Origin: Streptomyces neyagawaensis
GTDB lineage: Bacteria; Actinomycetota; Actinomycetes; Streptomycetales; Streptomycetaceae
Length of the DNA stretch: 64,000 nucleotides
Assembly: GCF_023516595.1 (NCBI RefSeq)
Contig: NZ_JAMGBG010000059.1
Coordinates: 1-64,000, forward strand
Direction of reading: 5' to 3'
The notes beneath the pieces were generated by a model that worked only from the letters and a program-made list of their open reading frames with translations, searched no databases and was not told the origin of the DNA. The position numbers and the translations under genes were made by a program. This document shows, piece after piece, positions 1 through 8,700 of the stretch (the stretch's first letter is position 1; the number at the start of each line of letters is the position of its first letter).

Positions 1-69
1 CAGGGGCGGGCCGCCGCACACGGCAGGGGCGGGCCGCCGCACACGGCAGGGGCGGGCCGCCGCACACGG
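1..69. repeat. Three perfect 23-bp tandem repeats
   Basis: Three identical head-to-tail 23-bp units (1-23, 24-46, 47-69) abut the hairpin that follows. Each unit begins with CAGGGGC, the same bases that open the left arm of the hairpin. The array may therefore have grown by duplication of the terminator flank. The window starts inside or at the array, so the true copy number is unknown. Confidence 0.9.
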
Positions 70-110
70 CAGGGGCCCGGCGCCGAAGTGCGGCGCCGGG
101 CCCCTGCCGT
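66..110 (-). terminator. Strong hairpin terminator downstream of dctA
   Basis: Two perfectly complementary 19-base arms (66-84 and 92-110) enclose a 7-base loop. The hairpin lies 13 bases beyond the stop codon of the minus-strand symporter gene. There is no clear U-tract, which is usual for Streptomyces terminators. Confidence 0.8.
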
Positions 111-122
111 CGATGGCGGCGA

Positions 123-1571
123 TCAACTGGCCCCGGAGGCAGGCTCCTTGACCTCACCACTCGGCTGCGCGGGGACCGCCTTGACGGTGCTCGGGGAAGC
201 GCCGGGGTCGACGGCGGCGACCGAAGCGGCAGACGCCGCACTCGTGTTCTCCTCGCCCGCGGTGTCTTCCTCCACGAACTCGATCTCCCCGTCCAGCATC
301 TTCTTCGCCCGTACGGTGTCCAGCGCGCCCTCCCACTTGGAGACGGCGAAGACGGCGACGCAGTTGCCGAGCAGGTTGGTGGCGACGCGCATCGAGTCCA
401 TGATCCGGTCGACGCCCAGGAGCAGCGCGACGGCACCGGCGGGGATCGCCCCGAGCGAGGCGGCGGTGGCCGACAGGGCGAGGAAAGCCGAACCGGGGAT
501 GCCGGCCATACCCTTGCTGGTCAGCATGAGGACGAGGACGACGGTGACCTGCTGGCCGAGGCTGAGGTCCACCCCCACGGCCTGCGCGATGAACAGCGTG
601 CCGATGGAGAGGTAGATGGACGCGCCGTCGAGGTTGAACGAGTACCCGGTGGGCAGCACCAGCCCCACCGCGTCGTCCCGCGCACCCGCCTGCCGCAGCT
701 TCTGCATCATGCGCGGCATGACGCTCTCACTGGAGGCCGTGCCCAGCGCGAGCAGCATCTCGGCACGGGTGTAGCGGACGAACTTCCACAGGCTCAGCCC
801 GGTCATCAGCTTCAGCGCGACACCGAGCAGCACGAGGAAGACAGCGGCGACGGCGTAGCAGAGGATGATCAGCTTGGCGTAGGTCTTCATCACGCCGAGG
901 CCGTACTCCCCCACGAGGTGGACCATCGCGCCGAACACGGCGAGCGGGGCCAGCCTCATGACGAAGCCGACGATCGCGAAGATGACCTCCTGGGCCTGCT
1001 CGATGGCGGGCAGGATCTTCGGCACCTTGGTGTGGCCGAGGTGCAGCAGCGCAGCGCCGGTGAGGCAGGCGAGCACGAGCACCTGGAGCAGCGCGTTCTC
1101 GGCGAACGCGCCGATCGCGCTCTGCGGCAGCGCGTTCAGGATGAACTCGCCCGTCGTCGGCAGTTCGCCGCCCGCCGTCTTGGCGTCCACCGCCGATGTG
1201 TCGAGCTTCGAGGGGTCGACGTTCATGCCCACGCCGGGGCCGAAGACGTTGGCGGCGATCAGACCGATGAGCAGCGCGGCCGTGGACGCGACCTCGAACC
1301 AGATCAGCGCCTTGAGCCCGATCCGCCCGAAGGCCTTGAGATTGCCGGCCTTGGCGATGCCGACGACGACCACGCAGAACACCAGCGGCGAGATGACGGT
1401 CTTGATGAGCCGGATGAAACCGTCGCCGAGCGGCTGGAAGGTCGTGGCCGTGTCCGGCCACAACCTCCCGACAACGATGCCGAGCACCAGCGCGACAGCG
1501 ACTTGGGCGAACAGTGAGGTACGCAGCATGCGTGCGACGCGTCGCGGCAGGGACGGTACGGACTGCGGCAC
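123..1571 (-). CDS. dctA: DctA-family dicarboxylate/amino acid:cation symporter
   Basis: A polytopic inner-membrane carrier of about 482 residues, the usual length for the dicarboxylate/amino acid:cation symporter (SLC1-like) family. It probably imports C4-dicarboxylates such as succinate, fumarate or malate with protons or sodium. After a short basic N-terminus comes the first membrane helix (LFAQVAVALVLGIVVG). Conserved segments include the serine-rich hairpin region (LGTASSESVMPRMM), the GYSFNLDGAS segment, and SKGMAGIPGSAF followed by GVDRIMDSMRVATNLLGN, typical of substrate and cation binding. The acidic, Ala/Pro-rich C-terminal tail is cytoplasmic and variable. The start is set at the GTG at 1571, which has GGAGGA six bases upstream; a GTG two codons earlier (1577) sits too close to that ribosome-binding site. 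It is monocistronic, closed by the hairpin at 66-110. The substrate is inferred from the family. Confidence 0.93.
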   Translation of the reverse strand: MPQSVPSLPRRVARMLRTSLFAQVAVALVLGIVVGRLWPDTATTFQPLGDGFIRLIKTVISPLVFCVVVVGIAKAGNLKAFGRIGLKALIWFEVASTAALLIGLIAANVFGPGVGMNVDPSKLDTSAVDAKTAGGELPTTGEFILNALPQSAIGAFAENALLQVLVLACLTGAALLHLGHTKVPKILPAIEQAQEVIFAIVGFVMRLAPLAVFGAMVHLVGEYGLGVMKTYAKLIILCYAVAAVFLVLLGVALKLMTGLSLWKFVRYTRAEMLLALGTASSESVMPRMMQKLRQAGARDDAVGLVLPTGYSFNLDGASIYLSIGTLFIAQAVGVDLSLGQQVTVVLVLMLTSKGMAGIPGSAFLALSATAASLGAIPAGAVALLLGVDRIMDSMRVATNLLGNCVAVFAVSKWEGALDTVRAKKMLDGEIEFVEEDTAGEENTSAASAASVAAVDPGASPSTVKAVPAQPSGEVKEPASGAS

Positions 1572-1600
1572 GGGCACTCCTCCGATGGGACTTCTGTTAT

Positions 1601-1672
1601 GCGGAAAAGCATTTCCGCGCTGATCACTATCGGGGAGTCGCCGCTCACGGGGAAGACCGCCGCGTTTCCGCG
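1601..1672. promoter_or_regulatory. Inverted repeat and repeated half-site upstream of dctA
   Basis: A 7-bp inverted repeat with a 4-base spacer (GCGGAAA at 1601-1607, TTTCCGC at 1612-1618) lies 30 bases upstream of the dctA start. The octamer TTTCCGCG recurs at 1665-1672. This could be an operator for a carboxylate-responsive regulator. No regulator gene is adjacent, so the assignment is only a suggestion. Confidence 0.35.
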
Positions 1673-1714
1673 AGGTAAATCATCGAACAGACGTCACATC
1701 ACACGCTTTTGGTG

Positions 1715-3409
1715 TCAGCAGGCCATTCGGTCCTCCGTCAGCACTCCCTGTACCGAGACCAGCGAACGGTCGTAGCAACCGCCCGTTCCGTACAGGCGGT
1801 AGCGCTCCCTGGTCGTACCGACGGCATGCCGCTGGTCACGCGGCACGAACGCCGTGTACGTGGCGTCACCCGTGTAGGTGTCGTCGAGCCGGGACCACGC
1901 GGTGCGCCGACCGCCGTACGTCTCGGTGACCGTCGCCCGGTCGCCGAGCGTGAGCACCGTCCGCAGCCGGTCGCCCGCGCCGAGCGTCGTCGTGCCGTCC
2001 ATCGTGTACGACCGCTGGGTGCGGGTGGTTCGGGTCGGGCCGCGCCCATCGACGGTGACCGTCTCGTCGTCGCTCCAGCGCGCATCGAGGGCGTCGGGGT
2101 TCTCGCCGTCCGACCAGGTGTGCACGGAGGTGTTGGCGAGGCTCCGGCGCACGGTGGTCGTCACCCTGCCGTGCGAGGTGTCGACATGTCCGGTGACCGT
2201 CAGCCGGTGGCTCCCCTCGGTGTCGAGCCGGTGCTCCGTACCGGGTGTGTACGTGGATGCATTGGCGAGGTCACCCGCCCTCACCTTCGTCAAAGCACCG
2301 GTGACGTGTGCGCTCTTCTCGTCCTGCCAGACGAGCACGTTGACGGGGGTGCTCCAGCCGCTCTGCCCCTCGGGTACGCCGACGACGGAGACCTCGACCC
2401 GGTGCGGGCGCCCGTCGTTGAGGAGGCCGGCGAAGGGGGTGAGGTCGTAGCGGATGGGCTGGATGTCGAAGGCCCGGGGGCCAGGGATCACGTACCAGAG
2501 GAAGGGGTTGGACCAGCCACCGGTCCACACCGTCGGGAACGGCGCGGCGATCCCGGCCAGTTGCTCGTCAACCTTGATCTGCACCTCGCGGTACGGCCCG
2601 TCGTGAGCCTTGCAGGAGTACGGCGCCGTCTCGGGCACCGTCAGATACCAGTACTCCTCGCAGCCGCCGCCGGAGCCGGTGGCGTACACCTCGGCGACGA
2701 CGCGTTCGCTGTTGCGCGGAGTGACGAGGGTGTTGCCGTCCCCGAGGGTGAGGACGCGGTCGGGGACGACCGCGGCGGCCTTCGCCATGGGCCTGCCCGC
2801 GTAGAACGTCAGCGTCACCTTGACGTCGAGGACGCCGGTGTAGGTGTCGTCGACGACATTGCCGATGAGCATCTCCACGGGCTGCGCCGCCCGCAGGGTG
2901 TCGCTGTAGCGGGTGACGTCCTTCTCGACGGACCACGCGATGCCGTCGGGCGAGGGCTGCGGGGTGGAGGTACGGAAGACCTCGACGCCGCCGATGTGGA
3001 GATAGCCGAGACGGTCGTACTGGCGGCCCTTGACCTTGCCGTCGAGGCGCAGGACGACCTTGCTCCAGCGCTTCCCGCACTCGGCCGGGGGCGCGTAGGT
3101 GCCCTTGTAGGGCGTGAAGTCCCTGAACTGCGCCTCGGCGAGCGTCACTTCGCAGGACTTCACGCCCTCGGGCCTGATGACGGGCGGGGCGGCGGTGACG
3201 GGGTCGTGCCAGTCACTGCCGAACTCGGCCGGGGCGTCGACCGCGGTGTCGGCGGTGGCGGCGGCCGTCGCGGCCACCGTGGCATCGACCGTCGCGGTGG
3301 CCGGCGCGGTGGCCGATGCGGTGGCCGATCGGGCCGGGGCGGCCCCCAGGAGAGTGCTCGCCAGGACGGTCGCCCCGGTGAGCATGGACATGATGATCTG
3401 GTTTCTCAT
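1715..3409 (-). CDS. Secreted PNGase A-like peptide-N-glycanase
   Basis: A predicted secreted protein of 564 residues in the peptide-N4-(N-acetyl-beta-glucosaminyl)asparagine amidase A family, known mostly from plants and fungi. That family removes N-glycans, including core-fucosylated ones, from glycopeptides. A Sec signal peptide (MRNQIIMSMLTGATVLAST, then an Ala-rich cleavage region) is followed by an Ala/Thr-rich spacer. Family hallmarks lie around residues 130-220: WSKVVLRLDG, GVEVFRTSTPQPSPDGI, DVTRYSD, and the near-invariant GNVVDDTYTGVLDVKVTLTF. The C-terminal third is beta-rich and less conserved. The start at 3409 was chosen because the signal peptide begins there; the frame stays open upstream to 3463. 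No carbohydrate operon surrounds it, so it probably acts alone in scavenging eukaryotic glycoproteins. Activity on any particular glycan is inferred. Confidence 0.8.
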   Translation of the reverse strand: MRNQIIMSMLTGATVLASTLLGAAPARSATASATAPATATVDATVAATAAATADTAVDAPAEFGSDWHDPVTAAPPVIRPEGVKSCEVTLAEAQFRDFTPYKGTYAPPAECGKRWSKVVLRLDGKVKGRQYDRLGYLHIGGVEVFRTSTPQPSPDGIAWSVEKDVTRYSDTLRAAQPVEMLIGNVVDDTYTGVLDVKVTLTFYAGRPMAKAAAVVPDRVLTLGDGNTLVTPRNSERVVAEVYATGSGGGCEEYWYLTVPETAPYSCKAHDGPYREVQIKVDEQLAGIAAPFPTVWTGGWSNPFLWYVIPGPRAFDIQPIRYDLTPFAGLLNDGRPHRVEVSVVGVPEGQSGWSTPVNVLVWQDEKSAHVTGALTKVRAGDLANASTYTPGTEHRLDTEGSHRLTVTGHVDTSHGRVTTTVRRSLANTSVHTWSDGENPDALDARWSDDETVTVDGRGPTRTTRTQRSYTMDGTTTLGAGDRLRTVLTLGDRATVTETYGGRRTAWSRLDDTYTGDATYTAFVPRDQRHAVGTTRERYRLYGTGGCYDRSLVSVQGVLTEDRMAC

Positions 3410-3511
3410 GGCCGGAGTTCTACGGGCAGTGGACGCCGCGCACAATGACACCCCAGGCCACATGAGTGGCCGGAGACACCTCCTGGATCCGTGGCCGAGA
3501 CCTCCTGGATA

Positions 3512-4309
3512 TCAGGCCTTCAGCGCCGCCTTGTCCCCCATCACGATCACCGGGTGCGCGGCCGGATCGAGGGTGCGCAGCAGGTACTCCATCCCCGACT
3601 TGGACAGGCTGACGCAGGCCGACGTTCCGCTGCCGTGGTCCATGTGCAGCCAGATGCTGCCGCCCTTCGACTGGCCCTCGGGACGCGTCGGGTCGATCGG
3701 CGAGGTGCCCTTGACGCGGTTGTAGTCGATGGCGATGACGTAGTCGAAGTCGTTCCAGTGCGACTTCGCCCAGTAGTGCGGCGCCTGGAACGACGGCGAC
3801 TGGCTGTACGGCAGCTTCGCCCCCGGATCGGCGAGGACGCCGCCCGCGTCACTGAGCGTGAACACGCCCACGGGGCTGCGCTTGTCACCCTCGTGGTGGT
3901 CGGCCGTCCAGCCCTTCTTGCCGTTGTGACCCAGCCAGGTCCTGGTCTCCTTCCAGGCGGTACCGCTCTTCGTGTACAGGACGATCTTGGAGTCGGCGTC
4001 GTTCACGCCCTCTCCGTAGACGGCCACGACCTGACGGGAGTCGGCGGGGATCCGCTTCTGAAGGCGGTCACCGACGTCGGGGATACGGGTCGGATCGGCC
4101 TTGCGCGCCTCGGAATGCCCGGCCCTGTCACCCGAGTGCGTGTCGCCCTTGCCCGCCCTGCCCGTCTCGTCCGAACCGCCGCACGCCGCAAGCGACACCA
4201 CCAGCACCCCGCAGACCACCATCGCCGCCCCGGCTCGCCTCACGCCCTCGACCCCGCTCGCACCGCCGACCGCCCCACACCTCGTACCGCCTATTCGCAT
4301 GCGCTCCAT
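3512..4309 (-). CDS. L,D-transpeptidase-like (YkuD-fold) lipoprotein
   Basis: A 265-residue predicted lipoprotein. A basic N-terminus and hydrophobic helix end in a lipobox (VSLAAC), so the Cys near residue 43 should be lipidated. After a charged Gly/Asp/Lys linker, residues about 85-260 match the L,D-transpeptidase catalytic fold (HHEGDKRSPVGVFTL early; the active-site block IWLHMDHGSGTSACVSLS late). The HMDHG...SACVS block supplies the catalytic His and Cys. The family cross-links peptidoglycan or attaches proteins to it, and some close relatives are only predicted hydrolases. ATG 4309 is used here; an internal ATG three codons later (4300) has a GGAG nearer the ideal distance. It lies 102 bases upstream of the PNGase gene on the same strand. 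No co-functional neighbour is apparent. Confidence 0.8.
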   Translation of the reverse strand: MERMRIGGTRCGAVGGASGVEGVRRAGAAMVVCGVLVVSLAACGGSDETGRAGKGDTHSGDRAGHSEARKADPTRIPDVGDRLQKRIPADSRQVVAVYGEGVNDADSKIVLYTKSGTAWKETRTWLGHNGKKGWTADHHEGDKRSPVGVFTLSDAGGVLADPGAKLPYSQSPSFQAPHYWAKSHWNDFDYVIAIDYNRVKGTSPIDPTRPEGQSKGGSIWLHMDHGSGTSACVSLSKSGMEYLLRTLDPAAHPVIVMGDKAALKA

Positions 4310-4516
4310 CGTCGCACCGCGCGCCTGCTCTCCGCGTCCACCGCCCCCGCGCGCCCGGCGTCACAAGGACGATGCAGGCCGAAACTTTGCCCGGCGACGG
4401 AAAACCGTTTGCCTCCGACCATGCGGTGACGCGAACCTTTCACGGCCGGTCGCCGGGCCTCGTCGCCCCTTTTGCACCCTTATCCCCCCTCCTCTGACAC
4501 GACCCACAGGGACGTC

Positions 4517-6373
4517 ATGCAGATTCAAGACCTTCCGTTCCAAGACCCCGGCGTGCCGGACGCACGCTCGGGTCCCCGATTCCTGTGGTGGCTGGGCCGC
4601 AACCAGCTCGGCGGACAGTTCAAGGCGCTGGCGTGGGGACTGCTGCACTTCACCTCCGTGGCCGGACTGCCGTTCTGTGTCGGGGTCGCCATCGAGGCCG
4701 TGGTCGCCCGCTCCGGCACCCGACTCGCCCTCGCGGGCGCGCTGCTGGCGCTGTGCGGCTTCACCATCGCGCTCGGCGACACCTTCCTGCATCGCACCGC
4801 GGTCACCAACTGGATCACCGCCGCAGCCCGCGTCCAGCAACTCCTGTCCCGCAAGGCGGCGCAGCTCGGCTCCGCGCTGACTCGCCGGGTGGCGGCCGGC
4901 GAGGTCATCGCCGTCTCCACCGGTGATGTCGAGAAGATCGGCTGGTTCGTCGAGGCCGTCTCCCGCTTCACCGCGGCGGCGCTCACGGTGGTGCTGGTCT
5001 GTGTCGCCCTGGTGGTCTACCAGCCCGCGCTAGGCATCGTCGTCGCCATCGGCGTGCCCGTGCTCGCCCTCGCCGTGCTGCCGCTGCTGCCCCGCGCGAC
5101 CCGGCGCGCCGACGAACAGCGCGAGAAGGCCGGACGCGCCACCGAACTGGCCTCGGACACCGTCGCGGGCCTGCGCGTGCTGCGCGGCATCGGCGGCGAG
5201 GACCTGTTCCTCGACCGCTACCGCCGCGCCTCCCAGGAGGTCCGCCACGCCGCCGTCCGCAGCGCGCGTATGTGGGCCCTGATCTCCGCCATCCAGGTCC
5301 TGCTGCCGGGAGTGCTGATGATCGCGGTCGTCTGGTACGGCGTCGGTCTCGCCCGCGACGGCCGGATCACCGTCGGCGAACTCGTCACCGTGTACAGCGC
5401 GGTGATGCTGCTGGGATACCCCCTCAGGCACTTCGAGGAGATCGCGATGGCGTACTCCTTCTCCCGCCCCTCCGCGAAACGGGCCGCCCGAGTGCTGTCC
5501 TTGGAACGGGCCACCGCCACCGAGGGGTCACGCGAGGCCGCCGTGCCGTCCGGGGACCTGTACGACCCGGCGACCGGACTGCTCGCCCCCTCCGGCTGTC
5601 TCACCGCCGTGGTGTGCGGCGACCCGGACGCCGCCGGGCGGCTCGCGGAACGGCTCGGCGGGCACGCCCCGGAGGGGGGCATGTCGGTACTCCTGGCCGG
5701 TGTTCCCCTCGACGAACTGCCGCTCGACTCCGCCCGCACGGCCGTCCTGGTCCAGGACAAGGACCCGGTGCTGCTCTCCGGCACCCTCCGCGAGCTGCTC
5801 GACGTACCGGCCTCCGGCGGCGTCATCGCCGAGGAGGCACTGGCCGCCGCCCAGTGCGGTGACGTGCTGGAGGCCCTGGCGCAGGGCTCGTTGGACGCCG
5901 AGGACCCACTGGACGCACGCATCACCGAACGCGGCCGGTCCCTGTCCGGTGGCCAGCGCCAACGGCTGGCCCTGGCCCGCTCCCTGATCACCGACCCGGA
6001 GGTCCTGGTCCTCGACGAGCCGACCTCCGCCGTCGACTCCCACACCGAGGCGAGGATCGCGGACGGCATCCGGTCCCTCCGCGCCGACCGCACGACGGTC
6101 GTTTTCACCTCCTCCCCGCTCCTCCTCGACCTCGCCGAACGCGTGGTCCTGGTGCACGAGGGCGACGTCGCCGCGGTGGGCGTGCACCGCGAACTCGTGC
6201 GCAAGGAGCCGCGATACAGGGCCGTCGTCACCCGCGAGACGGACGAGGAGACCGCTTCGGACGCCCTGTGGAAGGACGGCGCCGTCCCGCGCGAGGACAC
6301 CGTGCCGAAGGACCGCAGGACCGCGCTCAGCGATGTGCTGGACGAACTGGAAGAAATCGAGGAGACCGCATGA
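4517..6373 (+). CDS. ABC exporter half-transporter with degenerate ATP site (subunit 1)
   Basis: A 618-residue half-transporter: an N-terminal membrane domain (about residues 25-320, type IV exporter fold) and a C-terminal nucleotide-binding domain. The ABC signature (LSGGQRQRLALARSL, about residue 475) and Walker B (VLVLDEPTSAVD) are intact. The Walker A region (about residue 365) reads VVCGDPDAAGRL and lacks the GxxGxGKST lysine. The switch histidine is also replaced (TSSPLLL). This subunit therefore cannot bind or hydrolyse ATP in its own Walker site, but it can donate its signature to the partner. The start is the ATG at 4517, preceded by CACAGGGACGTC; the open frame extends upstream to 4472 without a better site. 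It overlaps the next gene by ATGA, indicating translational coupling and a heterodimer. The cargo is unknown; related actinobacterial pairs are annotated as multidrug or lipid exporters. Confidence 0.92.
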   Translation: MQIQDLPFQDPGVPDARSGPRFLWWLGRNQLGGQFKALAWGLLHFTSVAGLPFCVGVAIEAVVARSGTRLALAGALLALCGFTIALGDTFLHRTAVTNWITAAARVQQLLSRKAAQLGSALTRRVAAGEVIAVSTGDVEKIGWFVEAVSRFTAAALTVVLVCVALVVYQPALGIVVAIGVPVLALAVLPLLPRATRRADEQREKAGRATELASDTVAGLRVLRGIGGEDLFLDRYRRASQEVRHAAVRSARMWALISAIQVLLPGVLMIAVVWYGVGLARDGRITVGELVTVYSAVMLLGYPLRHFEEIAMAYSFSRPSAKRAARVLSLERATATEGSREAAVPSGDLYDPATGLLAPSGCLTAVVCGDPDAAGRLAERLGGHAPEGGMSVLLAGVPLDELPLDSARTAVLVQDKDPVLLSGTLRELLDVPASGGVIAEEALAAAQCGDVLEALAQGSLDAEDPLDARITERGRSLSGGQRQRLALARSLITDPEVLVLDEPTSAVDSHTEARIADGIRSLRADRTTVVFTSSPLLLDLAERVVLVHEGDVAAVGVHRELVRKEPRYRAVVTRETDEETASDALWKDGAVPREDTVPKDRRTALSDVLDELEEIEETA

Positions 6374-8151
6374 TCGGCGTGGCGCCACCGACGTACGACC
6401 CGGCCGCCCCGACGACGGCGAACACCCTGCCCGTCGGCGCCCCCGCGACCGTCCGCGCCTACGTGGCCGAACTGTTCCGCCGCCACCGCCGGGCCTTCGC
6501 CCTGCTCATCACCGTCAACACCATCGCCGTCGTGGCCTCGATGGCGGGCCCCTACCTGCTGGGCGAGCTCGTCGAACGGGTCTCCGACGGGGCTCGCGAA
6601 CTCCATCTGGAGCTGACCGCCGGCGTGTTCGTCGTCGCCCTCGTCGTCCAGGCGGTGTTCGTACGGGAGGTACGGCTGCGCGGAGCCATGCTGGGTGAAC
6701 GGATGCTGGCCGATCTGCGCGAGGACTTCCTCGTCCGGTCGGTCGGCCTGCCGCCGGGGGTCCTGGAGCGGGCCGGAACGGGTGACCTGCTGTCCCGGAT
6801 CACCACCGACATCGACCGCCTCGCCAACGCGATGCGCGAGGCCGTGCCGCAGCTGGCGATCGGCGTGGTCTGGGTGGCCCTCCTCCTCGGCGGGCTCGCC
6901 GTGACGGCCCCGCCGCTGGCGCTCGCCGTCCTGCTGGCCCTGCCCCTGTTGGTGGCGGGCTGCCGCTGGTACTTCAAACGGGCGCCCTCCGCCTACCGCT
7001 CCGAGTCCGCCGGGTACGCGGCCGTCGCCGCCGTCCTCGCGGAGACCGTCGACGCCGGACGCACCGTCGAGGCCCACCGCCTGGGCGCTCGCCGCATCGA
7101 GCTGTCCAACCAGCGCATCCGTGAGTGGACCGCATGGGAGCGGTACACCCTCTGGCTGCGCTCGGTGCTCTTCCCGGTCATCAACTTCACCCACACCATG
7201 GTCCTCGGCGCGGTGCTGATCGTCGGCGGTGCGTTCGTGCTCCAGGGCTGGATCGGGCTGGGCCAGCTGACGACGGGCGCCCTCATCGCCCAGATGCTCG
7301 TCGAGCCGGTGAACCTCATCCTGCGCTGGTACGACGAGCTGCAGGTCGCCGAGGTGTCGCTGGCCCGGCTGGTCGGCGTCCGGGACATCGAACCGGGCGC
7401 GGGCGACCCGGACGTGGCCCCCGACGGACGCCACGTCCACGCCCAACAGGTGCGCTTCGGGTACCGCGAGGGTGTCGACGTGCTGCGCAAGGTGTCCCTG
7501 GAGGTCGCGCCCGGCACCCGGCTGGCCCTCGTCGGCCCGTCCGGGGCGGGCAAGTCCACCCTGGGCAGGCTCCTCGCCGGCATCTACGCGCCCCGCGACG
7601 GACGGATCACCCTCGGCGGTGCCGAGCTGTCCCGGATGCCCGCCGAGGACGTCCGCTCCCATGTGGCCCTCGTCAACCAGGAGCACCACGTCTTCGTCGG
7701 CTCCCTGCGCGACAACCTGCGGCTCGCCCGCACCCACGCCGAGGACGCCGAGCTGTGGGCGGCGCTCGGCGCGGTCGACGCCGATTCCTGGGCGCGGGCG
7801 CTCGACGACGGTCTGGACACCGAGGTCGGCTCGGGCGGGTTCACGCTCACCCCGGCGCAGGCCCAGCAGATCGCGCTGGCCCGGCTCGTCCTCGCCGACC
7901 CGCACACCCTGGTCCTGGACGAGGCGACCTCGCTCCTCGACCCGCGTGCGGCCCGGCATCTGGAACGCTCCCTCGCCCGCGTCCTCGACGGCCGTACCGT
8001 CGTCGCCATCGCCCACCGTCTGCACACCGCCCACGACGCCGACGTCATCGCCGTCGTCGAGAACGGCCGCATCAGCGAGCTGGGCAGCCATGACCAGCTC
8101 GTCGCGGCGAACGGCGCGTACGCGGCACTGTGGCGGTCCTGGCACGGCTGA
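6370..8151 (+). CDS. ABC exporter half-transporter with functional Walker motifs (subunit 2)
   Basis: A 593-residue partner of the preceding half-transporter, again membrane domain then nucleotide-binding domain. Walker A is canonical (GPSGAGKSTL, about residue 389), as are Walker B (TLVLDEATSLLD) and the switch His (IAHRLHTAHDADV). Its signature, however, is degenerate (LTPAQAQQIALARL in place of LSGGQ). In the assembled dimer, one composite site pairs this Walker A with the intact signature of subunit 1 and should hydrolyse ATP. The other site pairs a missing Walker A with a degenerate signature and should be dead. Such asymmetry is known in heterodimeric exporters (TM287/288, CFTR, TAP), where the dead site is regulatory. 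The start overlaps the upstream stop (ATGA), and no third gene belongs to the operon. Confidence 0.93.
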   Translation: MIGVAPPTYDPAAPTTANTLPVGAPATVRAYVAELFRRHRRAFALLITVNTIAVVASMAGPYLLGELVERVSDGARELHLELTAGVFVVALVVQAVFVREVRLRGAMLGERMLADLREDFLVRSVGLPPGVLERAGTGDLLSRITTDIDRLANAMREAVPQLAIGVVWVALLLGGLAVTAPPLALAVLLALPLLVAGCRWYFKRAPSAYRSESAGYAAVAAVLAETVDAGRTVEAHRLGARRIELSNQRIREWTAWERYTLWLRSVLFPVINFTHTMVLGAVLIVGGAFVLQGWIGLGQLTTGALIAQMLVEPVNLILRWYDELQVAEVSLARLVGVRDIEPGAGDPDVAPDGRHVHAQQVRFGYREGVDVLRKVSLEVAPGTRLALVGPSGAGKSTLGRLLAGIYAPRDGRITLGGAELSRMPAEDVRSHVALVNQEHHVFVGSLRDNLRLARTHAEDAELWAALGAVDADSWARALDDGLDTEVGSGGFTLTPAQAQQIALARLVLADPHTLVLDEATSLLDPRAARHLERSLARVLDGRTVVAIAHRLHTAHDADVIAVVENGRISELGSHDQLVAANGAYAALWRSWHG

Positions 8152-8700
8152 GCCGGTTCCTGACCGGCTCCGGGGGCCGCCGCCTCCGAGCCGGTCCTCA
8201 CCGACAGCGCCGCCCGTCGAGCCGCCCGTCGATCGGCCGCGCTCTGTCGGCTGTCGCGCACGCCCTGTCGCGGGCCGGCGGGTGTTTCGCCGAATCGCCA
8301 CCGGCTCGCGGGCCACGGCCGCCTTCTCCACGCCGTCCCCGGTCGGGACCGTCGGGGGCGGTGCGGGCGAGGGCGCCGGGGGCGGTGCGGGCGACGCCTC
8401 CGAGGGCAGTAAGGGCGACGGCCCCGAAGGCCGTGCGGGCGACGGCGCCGGTGACGCCGCACGGTCGCCGCACCGGCACGACGCGGGCCGCGCGGCCGAG
8501 GCCGGGAGCCCGCTCGCTTCGGGGGCCTGTCCCCTGACGTTGCGTGGTGCCGACGGCGAGTGGAACTCTGGTGGTGGGCACTGATTCGGGGGACGCCCGT
8601 GAACCGCCCGGTTCGCGGGGGTCGGACCGTCGCCCAGGGGTTCGCACGCCCACCGTCGCCGCACGGTGGCACCGGGCCCGTCCCACCACTGGAGGTACCC
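8152..8700. other. 549-bp interval after the ABC exporter
   Basis: This interval between the exporter and the DUF5709-like gene contains no open frame with a convincing start. The third-position bias that marks coding DNA elsewhere is disrupted. It holds the 24-bp imperfect tandem repeats at 8359-8454. The final stretch (8570-8700) should contain the promoter and the GGAGG ribosome-binding site of the next gene. Confidence 0.5.
8359..8454. repeat. Four imperfect 24-bp tandem repeats
   Basis: Four head-to-tail 24-bp units (8359-8382, 8383-8406, 8407-8430, 8431-8454) share the core GTGCGGGCGA in three of the four; the third reads GTAAGGGCGA. The units differ at about a third of positions. Because 24 is a multiple of three the array stays open in several frames and creates spurious long ORFs. 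It lies outside any gene I can support. Confidence 0.75.

Noticed and set aside
3530..4429. Plus-strand open frames overlapping the L,D-transpeptidase gene
   Set aside because: They lack ribosome-binding sites and conserved content and are antisense to a gene with clear lipobox and catalytic motifs.
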